Shown: piece by piece, positions 7,739-14,369 of the stretch
How the letters are laid out: each line of letters starts with the position of its first letter
Position numbering within the stretch: position 1 is the stretch's first letter
Source of the DNA: Lachnospiraceae bacterium UBA3643
GTDB lineage: Bacteria > Bacillota > Clostridia > Lachnospirales > Lachnospiraceae
Assembly (NCBI GenBank): GCA_002373855.1
Contig: DFKO01000200.1
Location: forward strand, 1-16,336
Direction: 5' to 3'
DNA: 16,336 nucleotides
The notes under the pieces: generated by a model
Told to the model about the DNA's origin: nothing
What the model saw: the letters and a program-made list of their open reading frames with translations, nothing else
Databases searched by the model: none
Program-made: the position numbers and the translations under genes

Positions 7739-7887
7739 ATGAAAGAATTGGGTATCCGAGCAAATAAAATCAATCACTCATGGTATTGGGAACTGGACGT
7801 AGTAAAGCAGAGATAAGGCAAGAACGCAACAATGCGGACTATATAGAAATTGCGGAGATGAACCTTGCAAGGTTGCAAAACATATAG
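7739..7887 (+). pseudogene. Short overlapping frames, possible frameshifted remnant
   Basis: A 25-codon frame (7739-7816, MKELGIRANKINHSWYWELD...) overlaps a 35-codon frame (7780-7887) ending in EIRQERNNADYIEIAEMNL. Read with one frameshift near 7795, the two give a continuous product of about 50 aa ending at TAG 7887. The charged second half does not look random. This may be a decayed small gene of the same mobile type as the 77-aa gene downstream. Weak evidence. Confidence 0.25.
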
Positions 7888-7939
7888 ACTTTGCAGTGTT
7901 GCGGTCTTGTATGAATTAGGAAAGGATTGGTGGATTGAT

Positions 7940-8173
7940 ATGAAAAATGTACAGATTTCAGAAGAACTTTTCGTTGCGATAATGAGATTTTTTATGTTGG
8001 AACAGGTGGAACTGTTGCCTCAGATAAAACAGTGGCTGGAGAAGAAACTGGATGCAATGGTAATGAGAGAATTGTATACAAAATATAAGACTGCACCAAC
8101 GGAAGAAGAAAAGGAAAGGGCTCGAAAGGAATATTTGGATAGACGAGGTGTGCTGGAGAGTTTTCGGTGGTAG
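7940..8173 (+). CDS. Conserved small helical protein (77 aa)
   Basis: A 77-aa, strongly charged, all-helical protein beginning MKNVQISEELFVAIMRFF. It ends with a distinctive tail, ELYTKYKTAPTEEEKERARKE, then YLDRRG...SFRW. I recall very similar short proteins across Clostridia, often on integrative elements and sometimes mislabelled complexin-2; their function is not known to me. ATG 7940 is preferred over the in-frame TTG at 7865 because the family-like sequence starts here; a modest GGTGG lies about 6 nt upstream. If the resemblance is right, this stretch came with a mobile element. Confidence 0.7.
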   Translation: MKNVQISEELFVAIMRFFMLEQVELLPQIKQWLEKKLDAMVMRELYTKYKTAPTEEEKERARKEYLDRRGVLESFRW

Positions 8174-8190
8174 TTTTTCTTAAACATATA

Positions 8191-8217
8191 TAACGGTTGC
8201 GTGTCACGCTTCCGTTA
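8191..8217. repeat. 27-nt interrupted dyad (operator-like)
   Basis: TAACGG-TT-GCGTG-T-CACGC-TT-CCGTTA: both outer 6-bp and inner 5-bp arms are perfect, separated by a symmetric TT/TT mismatch and centred on one T. There is no T-run, so it is a poor terminator. It could be a protein binding site or a recombination site. Confidence 0.7.
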
Positions 8218-8272
8218 GAACGGATAAGGAAAATGTGGTGTGCTTGACATAGTGGAGGCTTGTGTACATTGA

Positions 8273-8452
8273 CTGCCGCAGGCAGAAAAGCTCCCGGCAG
8301 GGCGCAAAGGAAATCCAGTTTTAATAATATTTGAAGGATTTGTAAATGAACAAGAATCCGTTCTTGTTCAACACATAAATCAATTAAATTTTTTGCTTAC
8401 AAAAGTTTTAAAAGAACCAAACAGGCCAAAACAAAAAATAGGATTTATATAA
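8273..8452 (+). pseudogene. Startless open frame, probable gene remnant
   Basis: The frame runs from a TGA at 8270 to TAA 8450. It reads protein-like: LPAGRKGNPVLIIFEGFVNE, then HINQLNFLLTKVLKEPNRPK and a KIGFI end. No ATG or ribosome site opens it. It lies in the same frame as the zinc-ribbon nuclease gene, separated by one TAA and four codons. It may be the tail of a lost gene or a disabled N-terminal extension. Confidence 0.3.
8347..8370. repeat. Perfect 10-bp inverted repeat, 4-nt loop
   Basis: TGAACAAGAA-TCCG-TTCTTGTTCA. It lies about 95 nt before the nuclease gene. A T6 run begins only 15 nt after the stem, so it is at best a weak terminator; an operator or RNA hairpin is as likely. 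Confidence 0.7.
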
Positions 8453-8464
8453 ATAGAACATGTA

Positions 8465-10069
8465 ATGAAAAAGAAAAGTAATAAGCAATTTGAGGAACAA
8501 TTAAAAAAAATAAAACCTAACCTATTGGCATTAAGTGAATATCAAAATAAAGATACAGAAATAAATGTTAAATGTAAAATATGTGGTAGGACATGGTCTG
8601 AAACACCGAGAAGTCTACTGAGAACGTCTAAAGGAACGGGTTGTAAAAATTGTTCAAAAAAGATTAGAAATCCTTATACTCGTAGAAGCAAGGAACAATT
8701 ACAAAAAGAGTTAGATGATAAAAAGTCATGCATAAAGATATTGGGTGATTATAAAGGGATGACAAAACCTTTAGAGGTAAAGTGCGAGATATGTGGAAGA
8801 ATATGGAATGCAAGACCAGATCATCTAACCGAAGGACATGGATGTGCGAGATGTCATGGTTCGGAACAAAAAACAAATGAAATATTTTTGTCTCAATTAA
8901 AAAAGGTAAATAAGTATATTGAAGTTCTTGAGGAATATAAAAATTGTAAAGAAAAACTAAGTTGTAGATGTAAAGTATGTGGACATGAATGGAAACCATC
9001 TCCAGAGAAATTATTGTGTGGAAATGGTTGTCCGAGATGTGATTCAAGAAATAAAACGTCCTTTTCAGAGCAAACTGTTTTGTTTTATGTTAGAAAACAG
9101 AACCCAGATACTTGTAGTAGGTATAAGATAGATGATTCCAAACTGGAATTAGATATTTTTATTCCATCGAAAAGCTTAGCCATTGAATATGATGGATTAT
9201 TTTGGCATAGGGGGAAAAATGAATTAGAAAAACTAAAATATGAATTATGTAGAGAAAGAGGAATAAAACTTATCAGAATAAGAGAAGGCGGTGTTTCAAC
9301 TGACGATGCAGATTTTGTAATTAACAGAAATGCTCCATATAATTATAAAACGTTGGATGAGGTAGTGATTCGTCTTTTTGAATATTTAAATTTCAAAGAA
9401 TACGAAATTGATTCTGAAAAAGATGCTTATATTATTAGGGAACAATTTTATTCAGAATTGAAGCATAATTCTTTGGCTAAAAAAAATCCTTCCCTCTCTA
9501 AAGAATGGCTACAGTCGAAAAATAAAGGTATAACACCATATATGGTTAGTGCTGGATGTAATGATCGATATTGGTGGAAATGTTCTGTTTGTGGACATGA
9601 ATGGAAAGCTGCAGTATGCGATAGAAGTTTGGCAGGAAAAGGATGTAAGAAATGCGCTAATAGAAAACTCTCTGAATTACATTTAAAATCTCAAGCTGAT
9701 TTTGAAGAAGATATAAAACAGATATGCCCTAACATAATTATATCTGGCAAGTATATCGGTTATCAAGAAAACATAACTGTGAAATGTAAGAAGTGTGGTA
9801 ATATTTGGGATACAAAACCAGCAACATTATATAGGGGTAGACAATGTCAAAAATGCGATGCTGTCATCGCTAGTAGCAAGAAAAAAACAAATGAAGAATT
9901 TTTGTCAGAGATGGCGCAATTGCAACCCAATTTAGTATTTTATGATGAATACAAGGGAAGGCAACAAAAAATGCGTGCAGTATGTAAAATTTGTAATAAG
10001 GAGTTGTTTCCAAGACCCTCCGATTTGTTACATGGTCATTATAGAATACATCTTCATAAGGAACGCTAA
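8465..10069 (+). CDS. Multi-zinc-ribbon protein with Vsr/DUF559-like nuclease core
   Basis: This 534-aa protein combines repeated zinc ribbons with a nuclease-like centre. Three CxxC...CxxC ribbons come first (C37/C40-C60/C63, C107/C110-C127/C130, C169/C172-C189/C192). A core at about 198-275 follows, with LELDIFIP (D230), AIEYDGLFWH (E241, D243, H248) and GIKLIRIRE, the pattern of Vsr-like and DUF559 endonucleases. A DUF4379-type module comes next (SLAKKNPSLSKEW, WWKCSVCGHEWKA, C373/C376-C394/C397), then a fifth ribbon (C441/C444-C461/C464). A sixth has only its first pair (C507/C510), and the protein then ends in HYRIHLHKER. DNA binding by the ribbons and cutting by the core are inferred. 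Similar proteins occur as phage or mobile-element nucleases and as presumed defence proteins. The ribosome site is weak. Confidence 0.8.
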   Translation: MKKKSNKQFEEQLKKIKPNLLALSEYQNKDTEINVKCKICGRTWSETPRSLLRTSKGTGCKNCSKKIRNPYTRRSKEQLQKELDDKKSCIKILGDYKGMTKPLEVKCEICGRIWNARPDHLTEGHGCARCHGSEQKTNEIFLSQLKKVNKYIEVLEEYKNCKEKLSCRCKVCGHEWKPSPEKLLCGNGCPRCDSRNKTSFSEQTVLFYVRKQNPDTCSRYKIDDSKLELDIFIPSKSLAIEYDGLFWHRGKNELEKLKYELCRERGIKLIRIREGGVSTDDADFVINRNAPYNYKTLDEVVIRLFEYLNFKEYEIDSEKDAYIIREQFYSELKHNSLAKKNPSLSKEWLQSKNKGITPYMVSAGCNDRYWWKCSVCGHEWKAAVCDRSLAGKGCKKCANRKLSELHLKSQADFEEDIKQICPNIIISGKYIGYQENITVKCKKCGNIWDTKPATLYRGRQCQKCDAVIASSKKKTNEEFLSEMAQLQPNLVFYDEYKGRQQKMRAVCKICNKELFPRPSDLLHGHYRIHLHKER

Positions 10070-10183
10070 GTAAAACGCAGAAAGTATAAATTGAAAACAG
10101 TGAGTATCTGTTTGTCTGTGAAGAGTTTAGTAACGGCATCTACTAGTTTTATATTGAGAAGTAATAAATAATAAGGGGAATAT

Positions 10184-11128
10184 ATGACTACATATTATTT
10201 AATAGATTATGAAAATATGTCAAAGGATATTCTGAAAGAATGTTCTGACCTAGGTGAGAATGATTATGTGGTGTTGTTTTATACAAAAAATAGACCATCC
10301 ATGGACTTATCTGAAGTAAGTAATATGACTATTATTGAGGTTCCTAGGGGCTCACAGTCTGCAGATATGAATATTGATTTTTATGCAGGATATTTAGCTG
10401 GTATAAACAATAATCAATGCAAAATTATAATCGTTAGCAAAGATACAGGCTATGATAAGGTTATTAATACTTGGAAAGATAAAAAGAAGATAAATATTTC
10501 CAGAAGGGAACGTATTAAGATAAAAAAAGAGTCAAAGACTGATAATAAAAAGACAAAGACCGATAGTAAAAATACAGATAATAAAAAAATTGATAATGAC
10601 AAGAAAAAATTGCTTAATCAGGAGGTAATGCAGGCAGTCAGCAAAGGGAGATATGAAGCCTCTGTATCAAATAAAGTCGCACAGATATGTACAAAGCATT
10701 TTGGAAGTGATTCTTTGCTAAAAGATGTAAAAGAAGAACTGAGAATTACTTACGATAATTATCTTGAAGTATTCAAAGTTGTTGAGCCGGTTTTAAATAA
10801 ATATGCTGTAAAACCGAAGAAGGCAGAACCTGAGAAACAGGTCAAGACTCAGACTAAGAAATCGGAGACTACAAAAAAATCTGACAATACAAAAACAAAA
10901 GCCACTAATTCCAAGAAGCTACCGGAAAAGACTGAGATTAACAATAAAATCCAGCAAGTGCTCAGCAAGAACAAGCTTGAGAATGAAGATATTATATTTG
11001 TAACTAAAACTGCAGTTAAAAATATTAATAAAGAAAACGGAAAACAAACCATTTGTAATGCCCTAGTAAAGAAATACGGGCAGGAAAGGGGAGTTGAAAT
11101 CTATAATTATATTAAAAAACTCATATAA
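10184..11128 (+). CDS. PIN-like (NYN-type) nuclease-domain protein with Lys-rich linkers
   Basis: This 314-aa protein begins with a PIN-like fold. LIDYEN (D8, E10) forms the first acidic site, SADMNIDFYAGYLAG (D61, D65) the second, and IIIVSKDTGYDKVI (D87, D91) the third. These acids would bind metal and cleave RNA. After residue 105 come a low-complexity Lys/Asp/Asn linker (to about 143), a helical module (144-207), a second Lys/Thr linker (208-249) and a last helical module (250-314) ending LVKKYGQERGVEIYNYIKKLI. The two helical modules look distantly alike. The start follows AAGGGG by about 7 nt. A terminator follows, so this is likely a one-gene unit. Its RNA target is unknown; the setting suggests defence or stress. 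Confidence 0.7.
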   Translation: MTTYYLIDYENMSKDILKECSDLGENDYVVLFYTKNRPSMDLSEVSNMTIIEVPRGSQSADMNIDFYAGYLAGINNNQCKIIIVSKDTGYDKVINTWKDKKKINISRRERIKIKKESKTDNKKTKTDSKNTDNKKIDNDKKKLLNQEVMQAVSKGRYEASVSNKVAQICTKHFGSDSLLKDVKEELRITYDNYLEVFKVVEPVLNKYAVKPKKAEPEKQVKTQTKKSETTKKSDNTKTKATNSKKLPEKTEINNKIQQVLSKNKLENEDIIFVTKTAVKNINKENGKQTICNALVKKYGQERGVEIYNYIKKLI

Positions 11129-11175
11129 TCGGAGATGAATCTTATTATAAGGCTACAACTATAAATATTTTCGGT

Positions 11176-11198
11176 AAAAGGGGCGCAAGCCCCTTTTT
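11176..11198 (+). terminator. Intrinsic terminator after the PIN gene
   Basis: AAAAGGGGC-GCAA-GCCCCTTTTT forms a GC-rich 5-bp stem with a stable GCAA tetraloop, flanked by an A-run and T5. It separates the PIN gene from the kinase operon. Confidence 0.92.
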
Positions 11199-11200
11199 GG

Positions 11201-11222
11201 TTACTTGACAAATGTCAAGTAA
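11201..11222. promoter_or_regulatory. Operator 1 (palindrome over the -35 box)
   Basis: TTACTTGACA-AA-TGTCAAGTAA is a perfect 22-bp palindrome. Its core TACTTGAC-N4-GTCAAGTA is shared with 11246-11265. It covers the -35 hexamer of the kinase promoter. Confidence 0.8.
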
Positions 11223-11233
11223 ATTTGTATCCT
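11205..11233 (+). promoter_or_regulatory. Promoter of the HipA-like kinase operon
   Basis: A consensus -35 TTGACA (11205-11210), a 17-nt spacer and TATCCT (11228-11233, four of six consensus bases) form a sigma-A-type promoter, with start expected near 11240. TTGACA is also part of the operator. Confidence 0.6.
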
Positions 11234-11245
11234 TAAATCAAAGAA

Positions 11246-11265
11246 TACTTGACAACCGTCAAGTA
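11246..11265. promoter_or_regulatory. Operator 2 (palindrome in the kinase leader)
   Basis: TACTTGAC-AACC-GTCAAGTA has the same 8-4-8 layout as operator 1. Its centre lies 44 bp further on, about four helical turns, just past the expected transcription start and 16 nt before the kinase ATG. Confidence 0.8.
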
Positions 11266-11281
11266 AAATGGAGAACCCCAA

Positions 11282-12091
11282 ATGAACGACATCATACTAG
11301 AACTCAATGATATGCGGTATCTTAACTGGGCCAGGACACGTAAGTCTTCGGGCACGGCAGGTTCTTTTTTGAAGTCCTACGATGATACGGGGAAAAAGAA
11401 GAAATATTATAAATTGTCTGACAGTGACCCGGTTAAAGGGATAATCGGTCATGAGTGTGTAAATGAAATTGTGGTACAGCGTTTACTTGATTTCTTTGGC
11501 ATAGAGCACCTTGAATATACACTTATTCACGCCATGGTCACAGTAGATGGCAGGGATTATGAGACATATTTATGCCGGTCTGAAGATTATAAAGAAGCTG
11601 ATGAGAGCAAGATTCCTTTAGAGGATTACTTTATCATGAACAGGGAAAACGACGAATCGCCGTTTGATTACTGCAGGCGTATGGGCTGGGAGAAGTATGT
11701 ATATGAGATGTTTTTAATCGATTATCTTGTCCTTAACAGAGACCGCCACGGGGCCAATATCGAAGTGCTCCGCAATTCAAAGACAAAAGCAGTTCGTCTG
11801 GCACCCTTGTTTGATCACGGGCTCAGTCTTGTGTGCAGATGCCATACAGAGGATGAACTTAATGATTTTGATGTGATGGAGGACAGGCGGGTTCAGGCTT
11901 TTGTGGGAACCGGCAGTACACTTGAGAATGTCAGAAGTATCCCAAAGTCCTTTTTGAAAGAATTGCCTGATTTGACTGAAACTGATTTGGACCAAATATT
12001 TGAAGGTCTGGAGACAATAATCGGATCGGCATATATAGTTAAGATGAAATCAATGATATGGGGAAGGTGGGGAGCTCTTGGCAGAATTTGA
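11282..12091 (+). CDS. HipA-like Ser/Thr protein kinase (short form)
   Basis: This 269-aa protein carries the HipA kinase core. KLSDSDP with K44 is a likely ATP-binding lysine. LNRDRHGANI (N152, D154, R155, H156, N159) is the catalytic loop with the NRDRHxxN pattern. APLFDHGLSL (D178, H179, G180) is the metal-binding DxG-type loop. Classical HipA has about 440 residues and an extra N-terminal subdomain; that part is absent here, as in the short HipT and CtkA-type kinases. HipA kinases phosphorylate translation factors such as glutamyl- or tryptophanyl-tRNA synthetase and halt growth; the substrate here is unknown. ATG 11282 follows GGAG by 8 nt. The gene is the first of a two-gene operon and overlaps the next by 14 nt. 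Expression is probably repressed through the two palindromes upstream. Confidence 0.85.
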   Translation: MNDIILELNDMRYLNWARTRKSSGTAGSFLKSYDDTGKKKKYYKLSDSDPVKGIIGHECVNEIVVQRLLDFFGIEHLEYTLIHAMVTVDGRDYETYLCRSEDYKEADESKIPLEDYFIMNRENDESPFDYCRRMGWEKYVYEMFLIDYLVLNRDRHGANIEVLRNSKTKAVRLAPLFDHGLSLVCRCHTEDELNDFDVMEDRRVQAFVGTGSTLENVRSIPKSFLKELPDLTETDLDQIFEGLETIIGSAYIVKMKSMIWGRWGALGRI

Positions 12092-12884
12092 GATTCACGA
12101 TAAGTCGCAGCAGGGAAGACTGCTTGGATACCTTTTCTATTATGAGTCAAGTAAAAGGTTCTTCACAGAATTGATGGCAGATACGGATGAGTGGACCTGC
12201 CCCTTTATCTTTTCGGGTTTTGTAAAAAGGGGTATCTACAGTATAGACTCGGAGTGGAGCGGCAAATTTGTCAGTCAGCGCGTCATTCCCCCTGACAGGC
12301 AAAATCTGGGAAGTGTCCTTAAAGAAAACGGCCTAAAAGAATATGATGAGTACAAGCTCCTGTTACTCAGTGAGGGACGATGCGCTCAGGATGAATTATA
12401 TCTGGTACGCATATCTGAAAAGGATATTTCAGAGGAAATACAGAAGCGCCTAACCAAAAAAGTCCTGGACGTAATGGCGCTGAAAAATAACAGAGTCGCC
12501 GTATTCTTTAAAGATGGAAAAAGTGTTTCCGTGGATATTGAGAAACTCTGTAAAGATAATAGACTTTACCTGAATATATTAAGCAATGAAGAAATCTTTC
12601 GGAGAGTCAGTGTGTCTCCCGGCGGCAACGGAATAGAGTGGGGCCGGGAACATTTTATTTCCGCCGAAATCCTGCGCAGATCCGGAAAAGAATTCGGTAT
12701 GTCATATGAAGATTTAAGCAGATTTATTAAAGACCGTCTTGTTGATACAGCGGAAGTCTCCCAGATGCTTAACTGTTCCAGACAATATATAAAACAGCTT
12801 ACGGATAAAGAAAAGATTACGCCTGTGCGAAAAGGTGCTAATAATAATATTTATCTGAAAGGTCAGATAGAACGAGAAGAATAG
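12078..12884 (+). CDS. DUF2442-like/HTH protein, probable partner and repressor of the kinase
   Basis: This 268-aa protein probably starts at TTG 12078, because GGTGGGGAG lies just upstream and the next in-frame ATG is more than 90 nt away. It has three visible parts. Residues 12-112 form an N-terminal domain with GYLFYYESSKRFF and RVIPPDRQNLGSVLKENGL, which I do not recognise. Residues 127-200 look like DUF2442 (VAVFFKDGKSVSVDIEKL, then GIEWGREHFISAEIL). Residues 221-265 form a helix-turn-helix (VDTAEVSQMLNCSRQYIKQL) of the excisionase/MerR kind. The 14-nt overlap couples its translation to the kinase. I infer that it is the antitoxin and the binder of the TACTTGAC palindromes. The gene order is the reverse of hipBA. 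No terminator follows it. Confidence 0.65.
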   Translation: MAEFEIHDKSQQGRLLGYLFYYESSKRFFTELMADTDEWTCPFIFSGFVKRGIYSIDSEWSGKFVSQRVIPPDRQNLGSVLKENGLKEYDEYKLLLLSEGRCAQDELYLVRISEKDISEEIQKRLTKKVLDVMALKNNRVAVFFKDGKSVSVDIEKLCKDNRLYLNILSNEEIFRRVSVSPGGNGIEWGREHFISAEILRRSGKEFGMSYEDLSRFIKDRLVDTAEVSQMLNCSRQYIKQLTDKEKITPVRKGANNNIYLKGQIEREE

Positions 12885-12892
12885 GTAAAAAG

Positions 12893-12961
12893 CTATATAA
12901 AGTTATATAATCCTATATAATTTATTATTGTCTATATAATGCAATATAATCCTATATAATT
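12893..12961. repeat. 10-bp-phased TATATAAT array before pyrC
   Basis: Six near-identical units, five containing TATAAT and one TATAAA, begin at 12896, 12906, 12916, 12935, 12945 and 12955, so the spacing is 10, 10, 19, 10, 10. The array consists of two triplets 39 bp apart whose first 30 bases agree at 27 positions; ATATAATCCTATATAATT occurs exactly twice (12905-12922 and 12944-12961). Each unit contains a -10-like hexamer. The array could be a promoter cluster, a bent or easily melted element, or a small tandem duplication. Confidence 0.85.
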
Positions 12962-12969
12962 CATGTTCA

Positions 12970-12984
12970 TGGTGCCTGTCACCA
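12970..12984. repeat. Short inverted repeat in the pyrC leader
   Basis: TGGTG-CCTGT-CACCA lies 2 nt before the GGAGG ribosome site (12987-12991) of pyrC. The hairpin is too small and too near the start to be a terminator, but it could influence ribosome access. Confidence 0.4.
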
Positions 12985-12995
12985 ACGGAGGTAAA

Positions 12996-14264
12996 ATGGA
13001 GAAACTGATAATAAGAAATGGCGATATCGCAGATGTCGAAAATGAGAAAATAATAAAAGCAGATATATACTGCGAGGATGGAATCATAAAGCAGATAGGG
13101 GAAAGTATTAATGAGGAAGACGCAGAGGTAATCGATGCGGCGGGGCTGATAGTGGCACCGGGACTGATAGACGGTCACGTACATTTTAGGGATCCCGGAC
13201 TGACATATAAAGAGGATATATATACCGGTGCGGCGGCTGCTAAAAAAGGCGGCTTTACCACTGTCATCATGATGGCCAATACCAAGCCTCCCATCGATAC
13301 GGTGGAGACCCTTAAATACTGCCTTGATAAAGGTAAAGAGACGGATATAAACATCCTTTCGGCAGCCTGCATTACAAAAGGAATGCAGGGCAAAGAGCTG
13401 ACGGATTTTGAAGGTCTCTTAAATGCAGGAGCGACAGGCCTCACCGATGACGGTCTCCCGATACTGGATACAGATACTGTAAAGGACGCCATGATAAAGG
13501 CAAGAGAACTCGGTACGATACTGAGTTTTCATGAGGAGAATCCCGGATTTATTAAAAATAACGGCGTGAACCACGGCAAGGCTTCGGACCACTACGGTAT
13601 AGGCGGATCTGACAGACAGGCAGAGATAGATATGATAGACAGGGATATTAAACTCGCCATCGAGACCGGGGCAAGCATCAATGTCCAGCATATCAGCTCT
13701 AAGGAAGGCGTGGACCTGGTAAGAGAGGGAAAGAAAAAATCATCAGGCATCCATGCCGAGGCTACACCCCATCACTTTACACTCACAGAGGAAGCCTGTA
13801 TACAGCACGGTACCTTGGCCAAGATGAATCCGCCTCTCCGTACGGAAGAGGACAGAAAGGCTATAGTACAGGGATTAAAGGACGGTACTATAGATATGAT
13901 CGCCACCGACCACGCACCCCACTCCGATGAGGAAAAGGCTGGGGCGATCACGGAGGCACCCAGCGGTATCATAGGTCTTGAGACATCCCTGTCCCTGGCC
14001 ATCACCACCCTGGTACATAAGGAAGGTCTCCCCCTGCCCCTTGTGATAGGGCGTATGACAAAGGGCCCCGCCGATGCATACGGATTAAAGACAGGTGTGA
14101 TCAAAGAGGGATACCCGGCAGACTTTTGTATCTTTAGCGAAACAGAGCAGACCACATTTGATTCATTTATCTCAAAGGCAAACAACAGCCCGTTTACGGG
14201 AGAGACTCTGGACGGAAAGATCCATTACACGATCGTCGGCGGCAATGTTGTGTGGAAGGCATAA
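12996..14264 (+). CDS. pyrC: Dihydroorotase
   Basis: Dihydroorotase closes carbamoyl-aspartate to dihydroorotate, the third step of de novo pyrimidine synthesis, in the cytosol. The 422-aa product has the length and motifs of the zinc-dependent class I enzyme. HVHFRDPG (H61, H63, R65) opens the metal site, TDDG (D151) and FHEEN (H179) and QHIS (H232) add metal ligands, and ATDHAPH (D305) provides the catalytic Asp. NTKPP and the NPPLR loop that binds substrate are also present. ATG 12996 is chosen over an in-frame ATG at 12963 because GGAGG lies 4 nt upstream and MEKLIIRNGDI matches the usual N-terminus. It leads pyrK and pyrD and is intact. Control may involve the TATATAAT array upstream. 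Confidence 0.96.
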   Translation: MEKLIIRNGDIADVENEKIIKADIYCEDGIIKQIGESINEEDAEVIDAAGLIVAPGLIDGHVHFRDPGLTYKEDIYTGAAAAKKGGFTTVIMMANTKPPIDTVETLKYCLDKGKETDINILSAACITKGMQGKELTDFEGLLNAGATGLTDDGLPILDTDTVKDAMIKARELGTILSFHEENPGFIKNNGVNHGKASDHYGIGGSDRQAEIDMIDRDIKLAIETGASINVQHISSKEGVDLVREGKKKSSGIHAEATPHHFTLTEEACIQHGTLAKMNPPLRTEEDRKAIVQGLKDGTIDMIATDHAPHSDEEKAGAITEAPSGIIGLETSLSLAITTLVHKEGLPLPLVIGRMTKGPADAYGLKTGVIKEGYPADFCIFSETEQTTFDSFISKANNSPFTGETLDGKIHYTIVGGNVVWKA

Positions 14265-14369
14265 ATCATAAACATTGCCGTTAAAAGCGAAGATCATGTT
14301 TTTATGGTAAAATTTGAGATAGTTGTCAAAACTAAAACCTTTATATAGTAAAAGGAGCAGACATTAATC

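Larger units (their letters stand above)
8174..8464 (+). other. 291-nt intergenic region with dyads and gene debris
   Basis: No intact gene is seen. The stretch holds a 27-nt interrupted dyad (8191-8217), a second overlapping short dyad CCGTT-AG-AACGG (8212-8223), a GC-rich patch with a CTGCC-GCA-GGCAG hairpin (8273-8285), and an open frame without a clear start (8273-8452) that contains a 10-bp perfect inverted repeat. The GC-rich patch stands out from the AT-rich flanks and suggests a junction between pieces of different origin. Confidence 0.6.

Noticed and set aside
8347..8392. Intrinsic terminator at the 10-bp inverted repeat
   Set aside because: The T-run starts 15 nt after the stem and the stem is AT-rich, so termination would be weak.
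12893..12961. CRISPR array
   Set aside because: Units are about 10 bp with no unique spacers between them and no cas genes nearby; this is a simple tandem repeat.
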